NCBI GenBank assembly: GCA_963829575.1
Contig: CAWHJF010000019.1
Location: 143,657-207,656 of the forward strand
From: KACC-23026 sp963829575
GTDB lineage: Bacteria; Bacillota; Bacilli; Bacillales; Sporolactobacillaceae
Direction of reading: 5' to 3'
DNA: 64,000 nt
Below, one piece after another: positions 17,906 through 25,555 of this stretch (positions are counted from its first letter, which is position 1; each line of letters starts with the position of its first letter). Below the pieces are notes generated by a model. That model saw only the letters and a list, made by a program, of their open reading frames with translations. It was not told the DNA's origin and ran no database searches. A program made the translations under genes and the position numbers.

Positions 17906-17978
17906 GGACGACCATTATCCTCTGGGTTAATATGACATATTAATGCGGTGAATGGGTAAAATTTTGTGATGCAAAAAA

Positions 17979-18030
17979 GGTTGCCGAGACTTTTCGACAA
18001 CCTGTGGCGCTATCCTTTGTGGATAGCGCC
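17979..18030 (-). terminator. Terminator of the FMN reductase gene, two adjacent hairpins
   Basis: GGCGCTATCC / GGATAGCGCC (18006-18030, perfect 10 base pairs), then GGTTG.CGA / TCG.CAACC (17979-18002) followed on the minus strand by TTTTTTGC. Confidence 0.7.
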
Positions 18031-18134
18031 TAATTATTGGAGAAGATTGTTTTCGATTCATTACTTTGATTTGATCGTGTTTCTAGTCCATCTGCGAAAA
18101 GTAAAGTAATGAATTAACCCTTTCATGCCTTTAT

Positions 18135-18683
18135 TTATCTTAATGTTTTTAAAGCACCGCTCCATGAGAGAACTTGATCAAGCATCGTATTCACATTATT
18201 CAAATGCAAATCAGCCGGTTTAAACGTCGTAAAATTTTCAAAATCTGTAAATAAGGATAACGTTGGATGAACTCGTACATCGGCGATCATTAGTTCAGCT
18301 AAAATTCCTCGCAAATGTTCCGCAGCACGTGCTCCACCTGTTGAACCATAGCTCACAATCCCAGCTGCCTTATTATTCCAAGGTTCACGAGCAAGATCAA
18401 TGGCGTTTTTTAAAGCGCCTGTTAAACTGTGATTGTATTCTTGAACAATGAAGACAAAGCCATCCAAGGTCGCTAGTTTTTCATTCCACGCGACAATTCC
18501 TGGTTCTGTTCCATCAGTGGTGCCTAAAAACGGTAAGTGATAATCTGATAGATCGACAATTTCATAGTTAGCATCTTCGCGTCGATCCGCAATTTCTTTC
18601 ACCCATTCTCCAACTTGAGGACTCTTACGTTCTTGACGCGTGCTCCCCAAAATAATCCCTATATTCAATTTCTTAGTTGTCAT
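18135..18683 (-). CDS. NADPH-dependent FMN reductase family protein
   Basis: 182 aa flavodoxin-like reductase. The FMN phosphate loop is IILGSTRQERKSPQVGEWV near the N-terminus, and IVQEYNHSLTGALKNAIDL with SYGSTGGARAAEHLR are the conserved isoalloxazine and second-loop motifs. Members reduce FMN, quinones, azo dyes or chromate; the physiological substrate is not readable. Start ATG after TTTGGAGG. A hairpin pair ends the unit. Confidence 0.9.
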   Translation of the reverse strand: MTTKKLNIGIILGSTRQERKSPQVGEWVKEIADRREDANYEIVDLSDYHLPFLGTTDGTEPGIVAWNEKLATLDGFVFIVQEYNHSLTGALKNAIDLAREPWNNKAAGIVSYGSTGGARAAEHLRGILAELMIADVRVHPTLSLFTDFENFTTFKPADLHLNNVNTMLDQVLSWSGALKTLR

Positions 18684-18852
18684 TTTTCTTCCTCCAAATT
18701 GAAATGTGCTGCATAAAGGAGATCGAATTAATTATAATTCTCATTTATTAGCTCATTTTATTTTTTGTTTGCAACTCACATAAGGACTATTTTAACTCCT
18801 TGATCTATTAAATGAAAGTTAGATGCTTATTGTTCAACCTTATAAACCTCCG

Positions 18853-19095
18853 TCACAAAAAATCAGTCCAGTCAACAGCGTCTAGCCATTCCTCGTTTAA
18901 ACCCTCTGCTGAGAAAGGTTTAAGCGAAAGAGCAAGGTGACTCATAGCCCCATATTTCGAACCCATCTTATCCATCATTTTTCCGATCTTTGGACGAGTC
19001 AAAAGCATCCCAACTTCTTGAGGAAATAATGCCAGTGAGGCTTCAATTGGCTTGTAATAGTCTAGTCGAACGATTTGAAAGGATAATGGAAGGAT
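18853..19095 (-). pseudogene. Remnant of an MFS (DHA2-like) transporter
   Basis: An open stretch of 80 codons on the minus strand ending TGA at 18853, with no start. The middle (SLALFPQEVGMLLTRPKIGK then MMDKMGSKYG) resembles the LLPQGxGMLxxxPIAGKxxDKxG motif of drug-exporting MFS proteins, although the ending LNEEWLDAVDWTDFL is not membrane-like. It looks like a truncated, diverged fragment. Confidence 0.4.
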
Positions 19096-19146
19096 TTAAA
19101 TCGGTCCCATAACGGTAAAAGTCGCTAAGAACAAAGATGAAAAGTT

Positions 19147-19194
19147 TGACACTTGTAAAATACCATGTAATCTGGTAAACTCTTCAAAGTGTCA
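19147..19194 (+). promoter_or_regulatory. Promoter region of pbuE with an 8-base inverted repeat
   Basis: TTGACA (19147-19152) is a consensus -35; the -10 is imperfect (TAATCT, 19169-19174, spacing 16). The -35 lies inside the left arm of TGACACTT...AAGTGTCA (19148-19155 and 19188-19195), separated by 32 bases, so a protein dimer or loop may act here. Confidence 0.45.
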
Positions 19195-19215
19195 CACGAA
19201 ACTAAATATTAAACC

Positions 19216-19282
19216 TTCTGTATAACCTCAAGAATACGGCTTGAGGGTTTCTACCAGGAACCTTAAAATCCTGATTACAGAA
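19216..19282 (+). ncRNA. Purine riboswitch aptamer, adenine type
   Basis: P1 TTCTGTA/TACAGAA (19216-19222 with 19276-19282), P2 CCTCAAG/CTTGAGG, the invariant J2/3 GTTTCTACC, P3 CAGGA/TCCTG, and J3/1 GATTA. The specificity base (position 74 of the xpt numbering) is T at 19275, which pairs adenine; guanine aptamers have C here. It precedes a PbuE-like efflux pump, as in B. subtilis. Confidence 0.95.
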
Positions 19283-19330
19283 AATGAATTTTCTTCTATT
19301 CGTTTTCTGTGATTAGGATTTTTTTATTTT
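19267..19330 (+). terminator. Riboswitch expression platform, terminator
   Basis: AATCCTGATTACAGAAAA (19267-19284) pairs at 16 of 18 positions with 19303-19320 and is followed by a T-tract. Its 5' strand contains the 3' strands of P3 and P1, so adenine binding would prevent the terminator and turn expression on. Confidence 0.92.
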
Positions 19331-19371
19331 CTAAAATTAATAGCCTATTATGAAAGGACGATAAATGAACG

Positions 19372-20556
19372 ATGAATTTCAAAGTACTCATACTCGCTTT
19401 ATCCACCGTTGCAGCTGGACTTGTTGAATTAATCGTAGGTGGCATTCTCCCTTCGATTGCAAGCGAATTTAATATCTCATTAAGTCGCGCAGGGCAACTC
19501 ATCACTGTTTTTGCCCTAATCTACGCCGTTGCGGGCCCAATCTTACTTGTCCTAACCAGTAAAATAGAGCGAAAAAAATTAATGATCGCCACATTGTTTG
19601 TCTTCTTCTTGGGTAATATTATGACTTACTTCAGTCCAACGTTTACCCTTATGATGGCTGCAAGAATTTTGACTGCCATGAGCACTGCACTCATTGTTGT
19701 ACTCTCCTTAACCATTGTTGCTAAAATTGTTGCGCCCGAACATCGGGCGAAGGCTTTAGGATCGATCTATATGGGAATTAGTTCATCACTTGTATTGGGC
19801 GTCCCTTTAGGAATTTTCATTTCAAACCTATTCGGTTGGCGTGTGATCTTCCTTGGAATTGCCATTTTATCGATTGGGTCAGTGGTTCTGATTTCCATCT
19901 TTTTAGAACGCGTTCCTGGGGAAACGACGATTCCGCTCTCTCAACAATTCAAAGCAGTAGGGCGTCCCAAAGTAGGGAGTGCACATCTCGCAACCTTGTT
20001 TATGTTAGCAGGACACTATACCCTTTATGCCTATTTAACCCCATTTTTACAAACAGAACTTCATATGACGTCCAATTGGATTAGTATCTGTTATTTATTA
20101 TTCGGAATTGCAGCGGTAAGTGGCGGAGCTTTCGGAGGCATTCTTTCAGATTCGGTTGGCGCTCCAAAAAGCATTATCATTGTGATTAGTGCCTTTGCCA
20201 TTGTCTTATTCATATTACCATTAACCACTTTTTCACTTATAGTGTTCTTACCCATTATGATGGTTTGGGCCGCTTTAAGTTGGAGTCTAGCTCCACCACA
20301 ACAAAGCTACTTGATTCAAATAGCCCCAACTACATCGGATATTCAGCAAAGTTTTAATAATTCAGCCTTACAAGTCGGCATATCAATGGGCTCGGCTTTT
20401 GGTGGGATTGTGCTAAGTCATACCGGATCGGTCTCCCATACCGCTTGGTTTGGAGGCGGCATTGTCCTGATTTCTTTACTATGTGCGGTCTATTCTCTAA
20501 CAAGAACTCCCACTTTAAGAGAACGTACACTTATTATTTCTTCTCAAAATGAATAA
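19372..20556 (+). CDS. pbuE: Purine base efflux pump, MFS family (PbuE)
   Basis: 394 aa with twelve predicted membrane helices of the DHA1-type MFS family. Motifs: VAAGLVELIVGGILPSIASE in helix 1, LTSKIERKKLM between helices 2 and 3, GGILSDSVGAPKSI in the second half. In B. subtilis PbuE exports adenine, hypoxanthine and related bases and is induced by adenine through the same riboswitch type as here. AAAGGACG lies 12 bases before ATG 19372. The substrate is inferred from the riboswitch and family. Confidence 0.9.
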   Translation: MNFKVLILALSTVAAGLVELIVGGILPSIASEFNISLSRAGQLITVFALIYAVAGPILLVLTSKIERKKLMIATLFVFFLGNIMTYFSPTFTLMMAARILTAMSTALIVVLSLTIVAKIVAPEHRAKALGSIYMGISSSLVLGVPLGIFISNLFGWRVIFLGIAILSIGSVVLISIFLERVPGETTIPLSQQFKAVGRPKVGSAHLATLFMLAGHYTLYAYLTPFLQTELHMTSNWISICYLLFGIAAVSGGAFGGILSDSVGAPKSIIIVISAFAIVLFILPLTTFSLIVFLPIMMVWAALSWSLAPPQQSYLIQIAPTTSDIQQSFNNSALQVGISMGSAFGGIVLSHTGSVSHTAWFGGGIVLISLLCAVYSLTRTPTLRERTLIISSQNE

Positions 20557-20587
20557 GATCCTGGACAGTAATAAGGGACAAAATAGG

Positions 20588-20629
20588 AACACCCACCAGA
20601 GGGTATGAACCCCTGGTGGGTGTTGTTTT
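20588..20629 (+). terminator. Terminator of pbuE
   Basis: AACACCCACCAG / CTGGTGGGTGTT, 12 base pairs, then GTTTT. Confidence 0.85.
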
Positions 20630-20657
20630 GGAAGCAGGAGAACCGTCCCTACGCTTC
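20630..20657. repeat. Interspersed GAACCGTCC repeat, copy 1
   Basis: GGAAGCAGGAGAACCGTCCC then TACGCTTC: short element bounded by GAAGC/GCTTC. Related copies at about 22058-22080 and 22231-22252. It abuts the end of the old yellow enzyme gene. Confidence 0.5.
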
Positions 20658-20658
20658 A

Positions 20659-21807
20659 TTAAACCCCTGGAAACCAGCCTGGCGTATTAGTAATCGCGTT
20701 CCATAATGGATCTGGGACGACCAATTCTTTTTGTTTGGTCGTATCCAATACTGTAGTGATCGATTCCTCTTCACCGCATTCAATTTTTTGTACCCAGTCC
20801 GGGTCGATAATCATTTCTCGACCAAGGGCAATAAGTGGAAGTCCTGTTTGAACCGCCTTTAAAGCGTCTTCTGCTGAGTATAAAGAGCCCACACCGATCA
20901 GTGGCACGCGTTCCGCAATGGTTTCTTGCAGAAGTTCAATTCGAGTTTTTTCTACATTTGATCCTCTTCTCGGTTTAGACCAGAAATCTTGAAGTGAAAC
21001 GTGCAGGTAATCCAAACCTTCGTTGGACAGAGCATCGACAAGGGCCAAGGTGTCATCCATCGTAATCCCTGGTGTTTCAGCTTCCTCTGGTGAGAAGCGG
21101 TAGCCTACAATAAATGGTGAACGCGCATACTCATTCACGACTTGTTGGACTTTGTTCACGACGGCAAGTGGGAATGTCATTCGTCTCTCAAGTGTGCCAC
21201 CGTATTGATCTTCTCGACGATTCGCATGCGGAGAGAAAAATTGTTGAATTAAATATCCGTTAGCCCCATGAATCTCAACCCCGTCAAATCCGGCTTCAAT
21301 CGCGCGACGAGTGGCTTCGCCGAAAGCATTAATGATGTCTTCGATTTCCTTTGTCGTCAAAGGACGAGGCGTGACCGTTTCGGATTGTGGACCAGGAACA
21401 TCACTCGCACTCACAACATCACCATTCGGTACCAAGTTGGGTGGGCAGGAGCGACCCCCGTGAAAAATTTGCAGGACGGCTTTCGCCCCTTCATTTTTAA
21501 TGCCTTGGGCGAGTTGTTTTAAACTAGGGAGCATTCCATCGTGATCCGCCCCAAATTCTCCATTAAATCCTTTTCCATTTGGTGCCACATACGTGCAGGC
21601 AGTGATGACCATTCCTACTCCTGAGGAGCGTCTTGCGTAGTAATTTACTTCAGATTCGGTAACCGAACCATCAGGATTGGAAGAAAAATTGGTCATAGGT
21701 GCCATGACCAACCGATTTTTCAGTTCGATTTGATTTTTCAAAGTCAGTGGCTCAAATAAAGCAGAAAACTTTGGTTTCATTAATGAAGATGATGGTTGTT
21801 TTGTCAT
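20659..21807 (-). CDS. NADH:flavin oxidoreductase, old yellow enzyme family
   Basis: 382 aa FMN-dependent ene-reductase fold. N-terminal NRLVMAPMTNFSSNPDGSV, then QIFHGGRSCPPN, EIHGANGYLIQQFFSPHANR and REDQYGGTLERRM (the FMN and substrate-binding hallmarks), and GVGSLYSAEDA with LIALGREMIIDPDW at the phosphate site. The N-terminal frame extends to 21924, but ATG 21807 follows AGGAGGACGT and begins MTKQPSSS, so the longer start is rejected. It is close to YqiG-type enzymes. The substrate is unknown. A second, less similar OYE is at 61905-63017. Confidence 0.9.
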   Translation of the reverse strand: MTKQPSSSLMKPKFSALFEPLTLKNQIELKNRLVMAPMTNFSSNPDGSVTESEVNYYARRSSGVGMVITACTYVAPNGKGFNGEFGADHDGMLPSLKQLAQGIKNEGAKAVLQIFHGGRSCPPNLVPNGDVVSASDVPGPQSETVTPRPLTTKEIEDIINAFGEATRRAIEAGFDGVEIHGANGYLIQQFFSPHANRREDQYGGTLERRMTFPLAVVNKVQQVVNEYARSPFIVGYRFSPEEAETPGITMDDTLALVDALSNEGLDYLHVSLQDFWSKPRRGSNVEKTRIELLQETIAERVPLIGVGSLYSAEDALKAVQTGLPLIALGREMIIDPDWVQKIECGEEESITTVLDTTKQKELVVPDPLWNAITNTPGWFPGV

Positions 21808-22028
21808 TTTACGTCCTCCTCTAATCTTCTCAATTACATATACTAAAACCAGTACCGTAATAAAGCTACTTATTTGCTTGTTGGGACTGTTCAGTAAGTA
21901 ATAGGTGGATGTACAAGGGGGCATCTCTGTCTTGTTTCTCCAATTGAAAGAACGAGATCCATCTCATAACTTAATTAGCTTGCTAATCGCACAATGGATT
22001 ACTCACTTCATGAAAATTTTCACCAAAA
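21808..22028. other. Intergenic stretch upstream of the OYE gene
   Basis: No gene is supported. It should carry the OYE promoter; a run GTACTGGTTTTAGTATATGT lies about 30 bases before the ribosome site on the minus strand. Confidence 0.35.
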
Positions 22029-22055
22029 AGTGCATGAGAACGGTCCTCATGCACT
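22029..22055 (-). terminator. Terminator downstream of cshA
   Basis: AGTGCATGAG / CTCATGCACT with loop AACGGTC, followed on the minus strand by TTTTTGG. The loop carries the core of the GAACCGTCC repeat in inverse orientation. Confidence 0.65.
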
Positions 22056-22057
22056 CT

Positions 22058-22080
22058 GGAAGCACAAGAACCGTCCGGGA
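22058..22080. repeat. Interspersed GAACCGTCC repeat, copy 2
   Basis: GGAAGCACAAGAACCGTCCG: shares GGAAGCA-AGAACCGTCC with copy 1. Confidence 0.45.
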
Positions 22081-22230
22081 CCAGTGATAAAGTCCACATT
22101 TTTTAATCAGTAAAATTCGTGTTGGAAAAATAGTGCTCAGATTGGCTTCTAAGCCCTGTTTCTGAAGTTAGGAGACATCTATGTACCCCCTGAAATCCAA
22201 CTATCTAAGTAAAAAGGTACTTTTTCACCA

Positions 22231-22252
22231 GTCTCGAACCGTCCCCACGCTT
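22231..22252. repeat. Interspersed GAACCGTCC repeat, copy 3
   Basis: CTCGAACCGTCCCCACGCTTCT, 15 bases after the left part is lost; shares GAACCGTCCC-ACGCTTC with copy 1 and lies just before the end of cshA. Confidence 0.45.
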
Positions 22253-22266
22253 CTTACTTCTTGTAG

Positions 22267-23688
22267 TTATTTTGTAGGTCTTTTGCGTTTCCCTTTTTTT
22301 GCAAAATCTCTTTTTCTTTTATTGTGAGTCTTTGGGTGATCCTGTCCCCTTTTTTGAGCATTATTCGCAAATCGGGGAGCCGCTGTAGTGAGCTGAACTT
22401 GAACCTCATTCTGTTCCTTCGCCAGCAACTTCAAGGCAATCGAAACTAACGCGACCGGGTTATACTGCTCAAGCAATTTACCTGCAGCCTGTTCAAAATG
22501 TACGTACTGATCCTCTTCAACCAATTGAACCATCTTTTCAATGGCGGCATTCTGTAAGGACTCCATGGCCTCTTCCAAAGTTGGCACGGATTTTCGCTGA
22601 ATCTTTCCTTTCGAAGCCTTTTCAATACTGTGAATCAGTCTTGTTTCCCTTGATGTCACAAATGTGATCGCTAATCCGGTCTTTCCTGCTCGCCCGGTTC
22701 TACCAATTCGGTGCACATAACTTTCCGGATCTTGAGGGATGTCAAAATTGTAAACGTGAGTAACACCCGAAACATCAATGCCTCTGGCCGCCACATCCGT
22801 TGCAACTAAAAAATCAATGGTTCCCTCACGAAATTTATTCATGACAGCATCGCGCTGTCGTTGATTTAAATCTCCGTGCAACCCATCCGCAAGATACCCT
22901 CTTTTAGTCAATCCTTCACTTAATTCATCCACCCGTCGTTTGGTTCTAACAAAAATTACCGCTAATTCCGGGTTGTCCACATCAAGTAGACGACAAAGCA
23001 CGTCAAACTTATCGCGTTCATTCACCTCATAATAAACTTGTTTGACAGTTGGAGCGGACACTTCCTTGGCTTTCATTTTTACTACCTCTGGATTATTCAT
23101 AAACCTTTCAGCAAGTAGTCGAATGGGTTTAGGCATAGTCGCTGAGAACAACATGGTTTGTTTTTCCTCAGGGGTCTCTTTAAGGATTCGTTCAATATCT
23201 TCCAAAAAGCCCATATCTAACATTTCGTCCGCTTCATCCAATACCACCATCGAGATGCGGTCTAGCTTCAATGTCTTACGTTGAATGTGGTCCAAAAGTC
23301 TACCAGGGGTTCCTGTAATAATATGAGGCCCTTTTTTTAATGCCTTGATTTGTCGATCTATAGATTGCCCTCCGTAAATAGGAAGGGCTGTGATTCCCAT
23401 GTATTTCGCAAGTCGATTGATCTCTTCTGACACCTGAATCGCTAATTCTCTTGTTGGCGCAATGGCAATTGCCTGAACATAATTTTTGCTTGTATCCACT
23501 TTTTCCAAGACAGGTATTGCGAAAGCTGCGGTCTTACCTGTACCTGTTTGGGCTTGTCCAATAATGTCCTTCCCCGTAATAGCGAGTGGAATGGCTTTCT
23601 CTTGGATCGGAGACGCTTCTTCAAATCCCATATCCTTAATGGCCCTTAGAACAGACTCTCTAATGCCCATTTCATTGAATGTTGTCAT
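22267..23688 (-). CDS. cshA: DEAD-box ATP-dependent RNA helicase CshA
   Basis: 473 aa. In order: Q motif GFEEASPIQEKAIPL, motif I AQTGTGKTAA, Ia PTRELAIQ, Ib TPGRLLDHI, II VLDEADEMLDMGF, III SATMP, then IV-VI with FVRTKRRVDELSE, ATDVAARGIDV and YVHRIGRTGRAGKTG. A basic C-terminal tail (KRKRDFAKKGKRKRP) helps RNA binding. CshA unwinds RNA and associates with the degradosome and ribosome assembly, notably in the cold. ATG 23688 follows AAAGGGG. The closing hairpin is at 22029-22055. Confidence 0.93.
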   Translation of the reverse strand: MTTFNEMGIRESVLRAIKDMGFEEASPIQEKAIPLAITGKDIIGQAQTGTGKTAAFAIPVLEKVDTSKNYVQAIAIAPTRELAIQVSEEINRLAKYMGITALPIYGGQSIDRQIKALKKGPHIITGTPGRLLDHIQRKTLKLDRISMVVLDEADEMLDMGFLEDIERILKETPEEKQTMLFSATMPKPIRLLAERFMNNPEVVKMKAKEVSAPTVKQVYYEVNERDKFDVLCRLLDVDNPELAVIFVRTKRRVDELSEGLTKRGYLADGLHGDLNQRQRDAVMNKFREGTIDFLVATDVAARGIDVSGVTHVYNFDIPQDPESYVHRIGRTGRAGKTGLAITFVTSRETRLIHSIEKASKGKIQRKSVPTLEEAMESLQNAAIEKMVQLVEEDQYVHFEQAAGKLLEQYNPVALVSIALKLLAKEQNEVQVQLTTAAPRFANNAQKRGQDHPKTHNKRKRDFAKKGKRKRPTK

Positions 23689-23699
23689 ACTTCAAAACC

Positions 23700-24151
23700 C
23701 CTTTATAGGTTACTTTTTTTATATTGAACTAAACGCGTTAATTGAATACATATCGGTTTGGATTAATACAAGCTAAATAGGAAATTAAGGCATCCGCCCC
23801 TGTATACAAGAAATACAGTCTTAACACATCATGTTTAAAGCATTTCAAAAAATTATAAACTATTCGCTAAACCTTTTAATTAGTAGAATAAAAAGGAAAT
23901 AATTAGGACTTTTGAAATTTCAGTGCGAATAAATAGTTTGGCCCCCATGATCCTAGCTCATATTTACACAACATAGGAGGAAATGATCTATTAGATGGAT
24001 TATAAACGTATCCTGATTGGAGTTCATCATCTAAGCAAAACCAAGTGTTAACAGGTTACCCAATAGTTTTAACCTCAACCTTATCACCTTATTGTTGAGG
24101 AAAATATTGCCGATAACTCTTATTATATCAGTAATATCCGTTACCAATACG
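23700..24151. other. Non-coding region upstream of cshA
   Basis: About 450 AT-rich bases. It could hold a long cshA 5' leader of the cold-shock type, since cshA transcripts in related organisms have long leaders, but I identify no defined element. A small hairpin CTCAAC/GTTGAG is near 24071-24100. Confidence 0.35.
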
Positions 24152-24180
24152 AAAAGAGTTCAATACAATGAACTCTTTTT
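24152..24180. terminator. Hairpin terminator after the HAD gene
   Basis: AAAAGAGTTC / GAACTCTTTT with an eight-base loop; T-rich on both strands, 50 bases beyond the HAD stop. Confidence 0.65.
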
Positions 24181-24229
24181 GATTAGTTTTGCTATTTTAT
24201 TTGCATTAATTATGGCAAACATTCGACAA

Positions 24230-24931
24230 TTACTTAATAAATACATCTAAGAGCTCCTTTGCACTTTTCACTTCGAGATCGGGTTGATCACTGGTATCAT
24301 GAGGCAACACTCGATTCCTATGATTCATCCAAATCGCTTTCCAACCTGCTTGTTTGGCGCCTATGATATCTTTTTCGAAATTGTCTCCCACATAGACCGT
24401 TTTGGATTGATTCAATTTAAGTTTCTTTTCCACAAAATCAAAGATTTCTCTTTTAGGTTTAGCATGGCCAATCGTTTCAGAAATGAAAATGTTTTCTATA
24501 GGAAACCATTTACTTAGACCTAATTGTTTGATTTTCATTGTTTGGTGGTTTTCTTGTCCATTTGTAAGAATCGCAAGTTGTTTCCCTTGTTTGTGAAGAA
24601 CCTCTATCAACGCTTGTACTTCTGGAAAAAGCGAGATATTAGTTTGTTCAATCACGTACGCTTCATGGAAAGCAACGGCCTTTTCAAGATCAATAGAGAG
24701 ACCAAAATCCTCACAAGAAGCGATCACACGCCTGGTCTGCCATTCGAACTGAGAGATTTCTCCTCGTTCACTCTGATCAAATAAAATTTCACTATATTTA
24801 CGATTCGCTTTATAAAGCTTGTCTACTTCTTCTTCCGACCGTAGTTCAGGAAACATCTTTTGGACTGTTTTATGAAAAGATTGAGCTTGGTCATACAAAG
24901 TATCGTCTATATCAAAAATGATTGTGTCGAT
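24230..24931 (-). CDS. HAD-superfamily phosphatase (YjjG/YfnB-like), non-canonical start codon
   Basis: About 233 aa. The nucleophile motif FDIDDTLYD (motif I) lies upstream of the first in-frame ATG, GTG or TTG; motif II is LTNG, motif III the Lys in KPKREIF, motif IV YVGDNFEKDI. The frame is open from a TAG at about 24959, and a perfect AAGGAGGG (24939-24946) sits eight bases before ATC at 24929-24931, which I take as the start (I-D-T-I-I-F-D). If translation began at the next standard codon (TTG at 24898) the catalytic Asp would be lost. A mutated or misread start is the alternative. Members dephosphorylate nucleotides or small phosphates. Confidence 0.72.
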   Translation of the reverse strand: MDTIIFDIDDTLYDQAQSFHKTVQKMFPELRSEEEVDKLYKANRKYSEILFDQSERGEISQFEWQTRRVIASCEDFGLSIDLEKAVAFHEAYVIEQTNISLFPEVQALIEVLHKQGKQLAILTNGQENHQTMKIKQLGLSKWFPIENIFISETIGHAKPKREIFDFVEKKLKLNQSKTVYVGDNFEKDIIGAKQAGWKAIWMNHRNRVLPHDTSDQPDLEVKSAKELLDVFIK

Positions 24932-25166
24932 TTTTAAACCCTCCTTGTTCTTAAAAACATACTATCATAATTTAAGTTAAGGATCTGCAATTTTTCCCTA
25001 AACCTAAAAGGACGCATCCCTTAATCTTGGAATTGCGCCCCGTTCAGAATACAAAAGGAAAAAGACGATCTTTTTCACTTTAGAAGTCACTAAAAAAGCG
25101 ACAGCCTATACACATTCGCCCGTTTTTGCATAGTCTAGTATTGCATAGAAAGGAGGTTAATCCCCG

Positions 25167-25427
25167 ATGCCTAAGTATAGAAAAAAAGTCATTATTGTTG
25201 ACGCTGTGAAGCTTACAAGACCTATTACAATTGAAACATCCAAAGGTACAATGAAGGGGCTCCCAGGAGATTATCTAATCACAGATAAGAACGGCGAACA
25301 GTATCCTTATGATAGAGATCAATTCGAGGGCGAATATGAGCTTGTAAAAGGAAAAATTGCTTTAAAAGAAAGTGTTCTAAAATCCTTTAGAATCTTAAAG
25401 AGAAAAATCAAAAAAACTAACAGTTAA
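25167..25427 (+). CDS. Small basic protein, 86 aa, PGDYLIT type
   Basis: ATG at 25167 after GAAAGGAGG. The core reads TIETSKGTMKGLPGDYLITD then KNGEQYPYDRDQFEGEYELV, a small beta-barrel-like motif found in phage and bacterial hypothetical proteins; the C-terminus is Lys-rich (KSFRILKRKIKKTN). Function not known. It is a single gene with its own ribosome site and terminator. Confidence 0.7.
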   Translation: MPKYRKKVIIVDAVKLTRPITIETSKGTMKGLPGDYLITDKNGEQYPYDRDQFEGEYELVKGKIALKESVLKSFRILKRKIKKTNS

Positions 25428-25438
25428 TAATAGGTAAT

Positions 25439-25476
25439 AAAAAAGCACTATGGACGCTTCTCCATAATGCTTTTTT
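25439..25476. terminator. Bidirectional terminator between the 86-aa gene and prs
   Basis: AAAAAGCA.TATGGA / TCCATA.TGCTTTTTT; runs of A and T on either side. Confidence 0.8.
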
Positions 25477-25555
25477 GTTGAGCTGAAATGAACAGGACCC
25501 ATTGTCAGATCCATCACATAAATTGTATTCGAATGGGGACCCGCCGCGCCCTACC

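Noticed and set aside
19147..19330. T-box or guanine riboswitch
   Set aside because: No T-box bulge; J2/3 GTTTCTACC identifies a purine aptamer and the T at 19275 assigns adenine.
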